Positions 1 through 5,246 of a DNA stretch of 6,840 nt are shown here, in pieces. The position numbers and the translations under genes were made by a program. The number at the start of each line of letters is the position of its first letter. Position 1 is the stretch's first letter. Source of the stretch: Gammaproteobacteria bacterium (GTDB lineage: Bacteria; Pseudomonadota; Gammaproteobacteria; Steroidobacterales; Steroidobacteraceae); assembly GCA_010031985.1 (NCBI GenBank), contig RGYP01000098.1, positions 1 to 6,840 of the forward strand, in the 5' to 3' direction. The notes beneath the pieces are model-generated. The model saw only the letters and a list, made by a program, of their open reading frames with translations, made no database searches and was not told where the DNA came from.

Positions 1-1
1 T

Positions 2-103
2 GCCGATCTGCCGACGTCGATTCGTGACTATCTCGAAAGCGAGGCCAGGCTCTGGCTCGAGCCGCCACGCGACATCGCCGAAATCCGCCAACTCCAAAAA
101 TAA
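2..103 (+). CDS. C-terminal fragment of an unidentified protein (5' truncated by window edge)
   Basis: An open frame enters from the left edge and gives 33 codons before TAA at 101-103. The visible tail is hydrophilic and helix-like, with ADLPTSIRDYLESEAR followed by a short segment ending EIRQLQK. It has no membrane segment, and too little is visible to name a family. The stop lies 20 nt before the ATG of the following permease on the same strand, so the two may be co-transcribed. The absence of stops, the gene-like amino-acid composition and the tight spacing support it as real coding sequence. A competing plus-strand frame beginning at 24 overlaps both this tail and the permease and reads as Arg/Ala-rich shadow sequence. 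Confidence 0.6.
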   Translation, partial: ADLPTSIRDYLESEARLWLEPPRDIAEIRQLQK

Positions 104-123
104 GACCCGCTGCAAAGATAAAC

Positions 124-999
124 ATGGATGCCTCGCAACGCAGTGCCTTTTGGCAACTGCAAGGCTGTGTCGTGCTGTGGGGCTTCACCTCCATATTGGG
201 GCGACTCATCACCTTGCCCGCACTCGCGCTCGTCGTTTGGCGCATGGCCCTCGCCGCGCTGCTGCTGGCCTGCCTGCCCAAAGTCTGGCGCGGCCTGCAT
301 CGGATGGATGCGCCCGCGCTACGTCGGCACGCATTCGCAGGTGGCGTGATCGCGCTGCACTGGCTCGCCTTCTACTCGGCCATCAAACTGGCCAACGCCT
401 CGGTCGCCGTCGCCTGCCTCGCCGTTGCGTCCGTATTCGCCGCGATCATCGAGCCCTTCGTGACCGGTCGACGCCACGAACGACGCGAGTTGCTGCTCGG
501 CGTGCTGGCCGTTCCAGGCGTGTGGCTGCTGGTCGGCGGTATCCCCAAAGAAATGCTCGGTGGTGTTGCAGCGGGCATCGTCGCCGCGGTACTGACCGCG
601 ACCTATGCGAGTCTCAATAAGCGCTACTGGAGCGCCACTGCCGAGCCTGCTGCGGTGACGGCCTTGCAGCTCGGCTGCGGAACGCTGTTGTTGCTTGCGA
701 TCGGACTGCCCGTACTCGGGGGCGAGACGCTGCTCACGCCACCCGGCCAGAGCGATCTCGGATGGCTATTGGTACTCTCGATCGTCTGCACCATCGCGCC
801 ACTTTTGATGTGGCTGCGCGCCTTGCAGCATGTCAGCGCCTTCACCACGCAGCTCTCGCTCAATCTCGAGCCGGTCTATGCGATCGTGCTCGCGGCGCTC
901 GTCTTCCGCGAACACCAAGAGCTCACTCCGCAGTTTTATCTGGGCGTGGTCGTGATCCTGGCTACGGTTTTTTTGCAGCCACGAAACGCGCCGGATTGA
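124..999 (+). CDS. EamA/DMT-superfamily transporter (10-TM permease)
   Basis: This 291-residue inner-membrane protein has the length and two-fold repeat architecture of the drug/metabolite transporter (EamA) superfamily, which exports small metabolites or drugs. Hydrophobic segments occur around residues 12-28, 32-51, 70-86, 92-111, 122-140, 145-161, 177-198, 211-230, 240-261 and 270-285, giving about ten helices. Each half ends in a conserved Glu-Pro pair in its fourth helix, E110-P111 and E249-P250 (in NLEPVYAIVLAALVFRE), as expected for tandem EamA domains. The substrate cannot be read from sequence. ATG 124 is the first in-frame start after the upstream stop; the Shine-Dalgarno there is weak, which fits translation coupled to the preceding gene. 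The 3' end overlaps the convergent CpeT-like gene by 38 bp. Confidence 0.9.
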   Translation: MDASQRSAFWQLQGCVVLWGFTSILGRLITLPALALVVWRMALAALLLACLPKVWRGLHRMDAPALRRHAFAGGVIALHWLAFYSAIKLANASVAVACLAVASVFAAIIEPFVTGRRHERRELLLGVLAVPGVWLLVGGIPKEMLGGVAAGIVAAVLTATYASLNKRYWSATAEPAAVTALQLGCGTLLLLAIGLPVLGGETLLTPPGQSDLGWLLVLSIVCTIAPLLMWLRALQHVSAFTTQLSLNLEPVYAIVLAALVFREHQELTPQFYLGVVVILATVFLQPRNAPD

Positions 1000-2029
1000 G
1001 CGTGCACCGGGCCTCGATGCCCGAATAGCTCATCGCCACCGCAGCCGATCGCGGCTCGAACTCCAGATCGTGAATGGGCGCATCCTCGCCCGATTTCTGC
1101 ACCATGAAATGCAGGCGGTCGAACATGCCCTTGCCTGCCGCATCGGGCAAAGGAGCACGCAGCAGCATCAGCTGCAGTTCGCGACCATCCCCGGTTTTGA
1201 CCGGGAACTTCGCGCCGCGATCGTAGGCACTCCAGCTGCGCTCACCCGATGCGTCCGTGACTTTGCAGTCGTAGTTGCGCGCGCGGTACATGCGGATGTG
1301 CGTGCGGTCCTTGCGACCCACGAACTGGTGACCTGCCATGAGGTTGATGTCGTAGTCCCAGAACACCTCGGGCGTCAGTACCCACTCGGCATCGGCGATG
1401 AAGCGGACATCGGTGCCGTTCACCATGTACGAGCAAGTTCCCGGCCCACCAGTACGACGATCATCCGTCTTGCCGTCGAGCACGCCGAAGATCTGTTCGC
1501 CATCGCGACGCCAAAGAAAATCGCAGTTGATGGCATCCGGATCGCGCATCCGCACCTCGCCCCAAAGCTCAGGATGCAGATGCAGATCGACGTATTTTTC
1601 GGGGTTCGCGGGACCCTGCCCGTTGATGACCACGGCGCCACGCTTTTCGTCGATCCAAACTTTGTAGAGGATCTGCGTGCGATGCATCATGGGCGCGTCG
1701 CGCCCACCTTCGTTGATCTGGCCATAGAAAACGACTTCGCCGATCTGCGGCGCATCGATACGCTCGAACACGTGATACCAATGTTCATGCTCACCCTCGA
1801 CGGGCACGCGATGACGACGCTCGAAATGCACCTGCGGGTAGGAATCCCAACCGCCCGGCAGCCAGGCGATGAGGTCGGCGAGCACGGCCTCCAGTTCGGG
1901 CCGGCTCTGATCGTAGGCAGGGCCCGCACGCAGCGAAGCGGGCAGCAAGGTCGCAAGCGTGGCTACGAGCGTGGCCACGAGCGTTGACAACGTGAGGCGC
2001 GGGCGTCGGCCGATCGAGGTTAAGTACAT
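962..2029 (-). CDS. Exported CpcT/CpeT-like (DUF1001) protein with C-terminal extension
   Basis: From ATG 2029 the product is 355 residues. It begins with a signal peptide: a basic n-region with RRPR, a hydrophobic run at about residues 13-31, and a likely cleavage after SLRA at 35. Residues 45-255 resemble the CpcT/CpeT family: an N-terminal L..WLPGGWDSYPQ segment, then C169-D-F-L-W-R-R, then F181-G, C199, and a C-terminal strand region ending GHQFVGRKDRTHIRMYRARNY. Cyanobacterial members attach phycobilins to phycobiliproteins, but no phycobiliprotein gene is present, so a lyase function should not be assumed. Residues 256-355 form an additional region I do not recognise. The alternative upstream ATG at 2065 adds 12 residues; I prefer 2029 because a GGGG-containing stretch precedes it and the signal peptide becomes more typical. 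The family assignment is by pattern recognition. Confidence 0.75.
   Translation of the reverse strand: MYLTSIGRRPRLTLSTLVATLVATLATLLPASLRAGPAYDQSRPELEAVLADLIAWLPGGWDSYPQVHFERRHRVPVEGEHEHWYHVFERIDAPQIGEVVFYGQINEGGRDAPMMHRTQILYKVWIDEKRGAVVINGQGPANPEKYVDLHLHPELWGEVRMRDPDAINCDFLWRRDGEQIFGVLDGKTDDRRTGGPGTCSYMVNGTDVRFIADAEWVLTPEVFWDYDINLMAGHQFVGRKDRTHIRMYRARNYDCKVTDASGERSWSAYDRGAKFPVKTGDGRELQLMLLRAPLPDAAGKGMFDRLHFMVQKSGEDAPIHDLEFEPRSAAVAMSYSGIEARCTLNPARFVAAKKP
1956..1991. repeat. 12-bp near-tandem repeat in signal-peptide coding region
   Basis: AGCGTGGCTACG at 1956-1967 is followed directly by AGCGTGGCCACG at 1968-1979 (one mismatch), and a decayed third unit begins with AGCGT at 1980. On the minus strand it encodes the LVAT-LVAT repeat in the hydrophobic core of the CpeT-like protein's signal peptide. 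The unit length is a multiple of three, so copy-number change would lengthen or shorten the core without breaking the frame. Confidence 0.6.
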
Positions 2030-2131
2030 GAGCAATCCCCGAGACTTCAGTATGATTTTGCGCATTGTTCCAGAGATGGCACTGCAGTCGCACGCCAGAG
2101 CACTCGCGACCGTGCCGCGTGTTCACCCAGC

Positions 2132-2143
2132 GGAGTTTTGATG
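2132..2143 (+). promoter_or_regulatory. Shine-Dalgarno and start codon of the ASCH gene
   Basis: GGAG at 2132-2135 is followed by a 5-nt spacer and ATG at 2141-2143. An in-frame TTG lies directly before it at 2138, but it would leave only 2 nt after GGAG, so ATG 2141 is the better start. Confidence 0.65.
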
Positions 2144-2641
2144 TACCTGCCCTCGCCTGCCAAGACGCCAAGTCAAAAATCGCTCGAAGATTTCTGTGCC
2201 GCGGCCAACGCAGCCCTGCCGGCGCTAGAACTGCGGCCCACGGACCTCGAGCCGCGGTGGATCGGTCTCGACGCCGACAGCACCCGGCAAATCTTCGATC
2301 TCATTCGCGCCGGCGACAAACGCGGCACCTTCACGCTGCCCTGGATCGTCGAACGCACCGGCAGCCCCACACCCAAGGTCGGTAGACAACTCGTTTTGGT
2401 CGACATGGAGGGTCGCCCCGTATTGCTCACCCGAGTCACTCGGGTCGACAGCGCGATTTTTGGCAAGGTCGAGGCCCACCACACCGTGATCGACGGTTCG
2501 CCGGTACGGGACCCGTCGGTATGGGTGCCCCTGCACACGGTTTACTGGAACACCCATCTCGCCCCGTTCGGGCTCGAGGTCAGCCCGGAGATGCCCTTTT
2601 GGATCGAAGAGTTCGTCCTGGTGTACGACGCGGGAAACTAG
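2141..2641 (+). CDS. ASCH-domain protein, YhfF-like
   Basis: The product is 166 residues, a normal size for YhfF-type ASCH proteins, soluble and presumably cytoplasmic. ASCH domains have a PUA-like beta-barrel fold; members bind RNA or modified nucleosides, and E. coli YqfB is an N4-acetylcytidine amidohydrolase with a catalytic Lys-x-x-Thr. Here I see the hallmark IRAGDKRGTFTLPW with K60 and T63 in the same K-x-x-T spacing, the barrel segment GRQLVLVDMEGRPVLLTRV (81-99), and the closing strand IEEFVLVYD (155-163). The acidic EGEGD-type motif usual in YhfF homologues before the W..H segment is replaced by IDGSPVRD (117-124), so the canonical active-site Glu may be missing or displaced. It lies 36 nt upstream of the next plus-strand gene and is divergent from the CpeT-like gene. 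Substrate unknown. Confidence 0.8.
   Translation: MYLPSPAKTPSQKSLEDFCAAANAALPALELRPTDLEPRWIGLDADSTRQIFDLIRAGDKRGTFTLPWIVERTGSPTPKVGRQLVLVDMEGRPVLLTRVTRVDSAIFGKVEAHHTVIDGSPVRDPSVWVPLHTVYWNTHLAPFGLEVSPEMPFWIEEFVLVYDAGN
2429..2445. repeat. 17-bp perfect palindrome inside the ASCH gene
   Basis: ACCCGAGT at 2429-2436 and ACTCGGGT at 2438-2445 are exact reverse complements around a single C. The same stretch encodes the protein repeat TRVTRV (residues 97-102) with synonymous codons, so it is both a peptide-level direct repeat and a DNA-level inverted repeat. Confidence 0.7.
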
Positions 2642-2644
2642 AGG

Positions 2645-2650
2645 TATAAC
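2645..2650 (+). promoter_or_regulatory. Possible -10 element before the 2678 gene
   Basis: TATAAC matches five of six bases of the sigma70 -10 consensus and sits 27 nt before the ATG at 2678, which would give a short leader of about 20 nt carrying the Shine-Dalgarno. No convincing -35 element is present 16-18 nt upstream, so this is tentative; the gene may instead depend on read-through from the ASCH gene. Confidence 0.3.
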
Positions 2651-2677
2651 CACACCTTCTGTCAGGAGGGTGCATCG

Positions 2678-3394
2678 ATGTCCGTGACCGCCGAAAGAAT
2701 GCCCGCACCGCCGCCGGCCAAGAAAGGCCTAAAGGCAAAGCTCATCTCCTGGGCCATGAAAAAGATGATGGCTGGCGCCGGTGGCCCACCGGGCTCCGGT
2801 GGCGGTCCGCCGCCCTGGGTGAAGGCCATGATGGCGGGCGGTGGTCCGCAAAGCATGGCGGCCATGCTCGCGACGTCGAGCGGGTTCGAGGGTCGCGAGA
2901 AACTGCTCGGCGACGCGGTCGCCATGGCGATCCGCACGCTCAAAGATACCGCCCCCTATCAGCACGACATGAACGATGCGCTCGTCAAGATGCACCTGAC
3001 TTCCGTGCAGTTCGCCAAAGATCAGGGTTGTGTCGCCGATTACGTCGAGCACGACATCAAGACCATGCAGCCGATGCTGCAGCGCCTCAAAGGCATGATC
3101 GAAAAAACCGGCGAAAAAGAGATTGCACTCGCGGGCATCTTCGATCGCACCACCTGCCTGTATCAGCTCTGTCTCGATCTGAAGGTGGAGCCCGGCAAGC
3201 GCACCTTCACTTTTCCGTACACCAAGGTGGCCGAGATTTCGCGACGCATCGGTCAGTTCAATCTCACCGATCGCGAGATGCACGAACTCTGGTTGAAGCC
3301 GCGTTTGCTCGGCTATGCGGGTGCGCTCGGCGTACCGATCAACGTGTCGGACATCGGTGCCGACAACAAGGTCACGGTGACCCTCGCGAGCTGA
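2678..3394 (+). CDS. Uncharacterised Met/Gly/Pro-rich N-terminus protein (238 aa)
   Basis: I do not recognise a family. The start is secure: AGGAGG at 2664-2669 lies 8 nt before ATG 2678. Residues 1-64 are a low-complexity basic segment with many Met, Gly and Pro: KKGLKAKLISWAMKKMM (15-31) could form an amphipathic or membrane-associating helix, followed by a Gly/Pro linker with GGPPGSGGGPPP (35-46). Residues 70-238 look like a folded, mostly helical domain with C118, C160 and C165 (the last two as CLYQLC), a conserved-looking HDMNDALVKMHL stretch (96-107) and a C-terminal beta-like end. There is no signal peptide or clear transmembrane helix, so it is probably cytoplasmic or peripherally membrane bound. 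It follows the ASCH gene by 36 nt and meets the desaturase gene tail to tail, with 15 nt between stop codons. Confidence 0.8.
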   Translation: MSVTAERMPAPPPAKKGLKAKLISWAMKKMMAGAGGPPGSGGGPPPWVKAMMAGGGPQSMAAMLATSSGFEGREKLLGDAVAMAIRTLKDTAPYQHDMNDALVKMHLTSVQFAKDQGCVADYVEHDIKTMQPMLQRLKGMIEKTGEKEIALAGIFDRTTCLYQLCLDLKVEPGKRTFTFPYTKVAEISRRIGQFNLTDREMHELWLKPRLLGYAGALGVPINVSDIGADNKVTVTLAS

Positions 3395-3409
3395 CGTGCG
3401 CGGTAGCGA

Positions 3410-4270
3410 CTATCGTTCGCCGGAGGGCGGACGCCCCGGCGGAATGCTGAGCGCAGACTCGACTCGATGCGAGCGCAGCAAGGGATAGAGAAGCTGCACG
3501 TACCACCGCTCCGTGCCGTGACGACGGTCATCGGCCAGCCCATAGGCGGGCGGAAACTTGCGGGTGATGACCGCGGTGCCGAACAGCACATCCCAAAGAA
3601 AAAGCAGGTTGCCGAAGTTGCCTGAATAATGACCGACGCCGTCGGTTTCGCTCAGAGCGTGGTGGGCGTGATGGGTGGCAGGAGTCGAGATGGTTCTCTC
3701 CAGCACCCACATCAGCGGGTGCAGTGCTTTGACCCGATAGAGCGCCTCGTCCCAGCGCCAACTGCAGTGGGCGCCGATGATCACCAGGAGTTTGACGACG
3801 ACGTAGCCGGCGAGCACCCAACCGAAACCCAGGTAGGCGAGCAGACCGGACAGCCACAGACCGGGCATCAAGGCGTAGTACAAGGCGTTGTTGCGGTAAA
3901 CGATACGCACGCTCATGTAGGCGGCTGAATGATGAGCCCGATGCAGCGGCCACATCAGGCTCGTGTGCGCAAACCGATGCCAAAGATATTGGGTCAGATC
4001 GTCGGCGATCAGCAGCGTGCCCACCATGGCCCACCATGGCCAGTGCGCGAGCGCCCCCTGATGCTGCGGTATCAGCCAATCACAGAGCGCGAACGCGACC
4101 AGCCCCACCCCGCCATAAACCGCCGGGAACATGAACATGATGGCGATGTCGAGTCGATCGTCCTGCGGCGTCGCCTCGCGCGGAAAGAACCCGCCACGCA
4201 CGAGCTCGACGAGCCCGAACGAAACGAGCGTCGCGAAAACACCCAACACTTGAAGCTCGGCCGGTTCCAT
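3410..4270 (-). CDS. Sterol desaturase / fatty acid hydroxylase family membrane protein
   Basis: From ATG 4270 the product is 286 residues, typical for this family of membrane di-iron oxygenases that hydroxylate or desaturate lipids, sterols or carotenoids using O2. The three diagnostic histidine clusters are present: H98-RFA-H102 (HX3H), H110-RA-HH (HX2HH) and H200-HA-HH (HX2HH), with the usual GNFGNLLFLWDVLFGT block (217-232) after the last. Membrane segments lie around residues 6-24, 42-67, 80-93 and 130-167. The substrate cannot be determined. An in-frame GTG at 4345, directly after the regulator's stop codon, would add 25 mostly polar, Arg/Gly-rich residues; I prefer ATG 4270 because the hydrophobic N-terminus then starts normally. 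It lies 75 nt downstream of the Crp/Fnr gene on the same strand and may be co-transcribed with or controlled by it. Confidence 0.9.
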   Translation of the reverse strand: MEPAELQVLGVFATLVSFGLVELVRGGFFPREATPQDDRLDIAIMFMFPAVYGGVGLVAFALCDWLIPQHQGALAHWPWWAMVGTLLIADDLTQYLWHRFAHTSLMWPLHRAHHSAAYMSVRIVYRNNALYYALMPGLWLSGLLAYLGFGWVLAGYVVVKLLVIIGAHCSWRWDEALYRVKALHPLMWVLERTISTPATHHAHHALSETDGVGHYSGNFGNLLFLWDVLFGTAVITRKFPPAYGLADDRRHGTERWYVQLLYPLLRSHRVESALSIPPGRPPSGER

Positions 4271-4345
4271 GACCGCCGAAGTGTAGCGTATTTGGTGTCG
4301 TCGGCCTCCGCGTCGAGCCGCCACGGCCCCGCTGCCAAAGACCAC

Positions 4346-5137
4346 TTACCTGCGTCGTTCGAGCGGCGTCTGCCGATTCCAGCAGCTGGTCTCGTAGGTG
4401 ACTTTCTCGCAACCACGCCTTGGAACTTGACCATTCAGCCGTCGCGTCGCAATCACTTCGATGCCAGCTTGGTAGCATTCGCAGGCCTCGTTTTCGAGCA
4501 TGGCGCGATTGACGACCGTGAGATACCCGCGGCTGTACTCCACCATGCCATCGCGCTGCAGCCGACCGACGGTGTTGGTGACCGCCTCGCGTCGCACGCC
4601 GAGAAAGTGCGACATCATCTCGTGGGTGATCTTGATGACCCGCGACGGCGAGCGATCCTGGACCGAAAGGATCCAGCGGCACATCCGCTGGTCGAGTCGG
4701 TGACGACAATTGCAGGTGATGGTCTGGGCCATCAATCTGATCTGCGAATACGTGTATTGGAAAACCGATCTCTGAATCGCCTGCGATTCGTGGAACCGAC
4801 GCCGCAGCTCCTCGTGCTCGATCCGCAACGCCGTACCGCCTTGTAGCGCAACCATACGGATCGGCCCGGGCTTTTGCTCGAACAGCGTCTCGAGTCCGAT
4901 CACGCCCTCACTACCGACGATCAGAAACTCCGCCGAGAAACTGTCCTTGAGCACGTAGTCCATCGAGACGATGCAGCTCAGCGGAAAGATCACGTGGGAA
5001 TTTCGCGTGCCAACTTCCTGGAACACCTGGCCGTCGGCGAGACTCAACGGCTCCAAGCGCGACGCGAGCGTTTCACGCAACTCGTTAGGCAGCGAAAAGA
5101 GCAGTTCGTTCCTATCCAATTCTTTGACAGTAACCAT
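4346..5137 (-). CDS. Crp/Fnr-family transcriptional regulator
   Basis: From ATG 5137 the product is 263 residues. It has an N-terminal cyclic-nucleotide-binding-type beta-roll (about 15-125) with GQVFQEVGTRNSHVIFPLSCIVS, a long dimerisation helix (about 120-160, containing CNCRHRLDQRMCRWIL), and a Crp-type winged helix-turn-helix (about 168-212), with ITHEMMSHFLGVRREAVTNTV as helix-turn-helix and YSRGYLTVV as wing. The beta-roll lacks the Glu-Arg cAMP pocket signature of E. coli CRP and the N-terminal Cys cluster of FNR, so its signal is unknown. Homologues of this subgroup end soon after a C-E-C-Y motif (here 219-222); this one continues for about 40 basic residues with C243 and C252. A longer in-frame start at 5209 would add 24 residues rich in Arg/His; ATG 5137 gives the normal family N-terminus. 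It lies downstream of the tadC-tadD genes and upstream of the desaturase on the same strand. Confidence 0.9.
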   Translation of the reverse strand: MVTVKELDRNELLFSLPNELRETLASRLEPLSLADGQVFQEVGTRNSHVIFPLSCIVSMDYVLKDSFSAEFLIVGSEGVIGLETLFEQKPGPIRMVALQGGTALRIEHEELRRRFHESQAIQRSVFQYTYSQIRLMAQTITCNCRHRLDQRMCRWILSVQDRSPSRVIKITHEMMSHFLGVRREAVTNTVGRLQRDGMVEYSRGYLTVVNRAMLENEACECYQAGIEVIATRRLNGQVPRRGCEKVTYETSCWNRQTPLERRR

Positions 5138-5156
5138 CTTTGACCCCACTTGGATT

Positions 5157-5189
5157 CGACGTCTGCAATGGTGAGATTTTCGGACGTCG
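5157..5189. repeat. Pair of GACGTC inverted-repeat half-sites upstream of the Crp/Fnr gene
   Basis: CGACGTCTG at 5157-5165 and CGGACGTCG at 5181-5189 form imperfect inverted arms (8 of 9 positions), each holding the palindrome GACGTC; core centres are 25 bp apart. They lie 20-52 bp upstream of the regulator's ATG, in the region where a promoter or operator would be. No regulator is known to me for this motif in this context. Confidence 0.4.
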
Positions 5190-5195
5190 GCATCT

Positions 5196-5209
5196 GTGCG
5201 AAAACGCAC
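5196..5209. promoter_or_regulatory. 14-bp palindrome with 5-4-5 FNR-box geometry
   Basis: GTGCG-AAAA-CGCAC is a perfect inverted repeat with a 4-bp A-tract centre, 65 bp upstream of the Crp/Fnr-family ATG and 37 bp past the tadD stop. The 5-4-5 layout equals that of FNR/CRP half-site arrangements, though the bases differ from TTGAT-N4-ATCAA. It could be an autoregulatory operator of the adjacent regulator. Read as RNA it is also a short hairpin after tadD, but without a following U-tract it is a poor intrinsic terminator. Confidence 0.4.
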
Positions 5210-5246
5210 TTAAACAATGACTTATGAGAACAACTGAAAGTCGTTT

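Noticed and set aside
24..620. 198-codon plus-strand open frame over the permease start
   Set aside because: It is out of frame with the permease and dominated by Arg/Ala; the permease frame has clear membrane helices and EamA motifs.
1070..1987. 305-codon plus-strand open frame antisense to the CpeT-like gene
   Set aside because: It is fully antisense to a gene with a signal peptide and family motifs; its product is His/Arg/Val-rich without domain-like features, as expected from the complement of GC-rich coding DNA.
2051..2056. TATGAT as a -10 element for the ASCH gene
   Set aside because: It is a good -10 match, but no acceptable -35 is found at 16-18 bp and it overlaps the possible longer start of the CpeT-like gene; not strong enough to list.
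3418..3441. GC-rich hairpin (CGCCGG / CCGGCG arms) near the convergent stops as an intrinsic terminator
   Set aside because: It lies inside the desaturase coding end (PPGRPPSGE) and has no T-tract on either side; the symmetry may come from Gly/Pro/Arg codons. It could still slow transcription, but I cannot support calling it a terminator.
4020..4039. Two perfect tandem copies of CCCACCATGG as a phase-variation repeat
   Set aside because: There are only two copies, within conserved desaturase coding sequence (WPWWAMVG). A 10-bp slip would break the frame, but two copies are too few to claim switching.
4280..4285. TACACT as a -10 element for the desaturase gene
   Set aside because: It matches only four of six consensus bases, has no -35 partner, and would imply an almost leaderless transcript.
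3929..4846. 305-codon plus-strand open frame spanning the desaturase and Crp/Fnr genes
   Set aside because: It is antisense to two confidently identified genes, crosses their boundary, and its product is rich in Arg, His and Pro with no recognisable motif.
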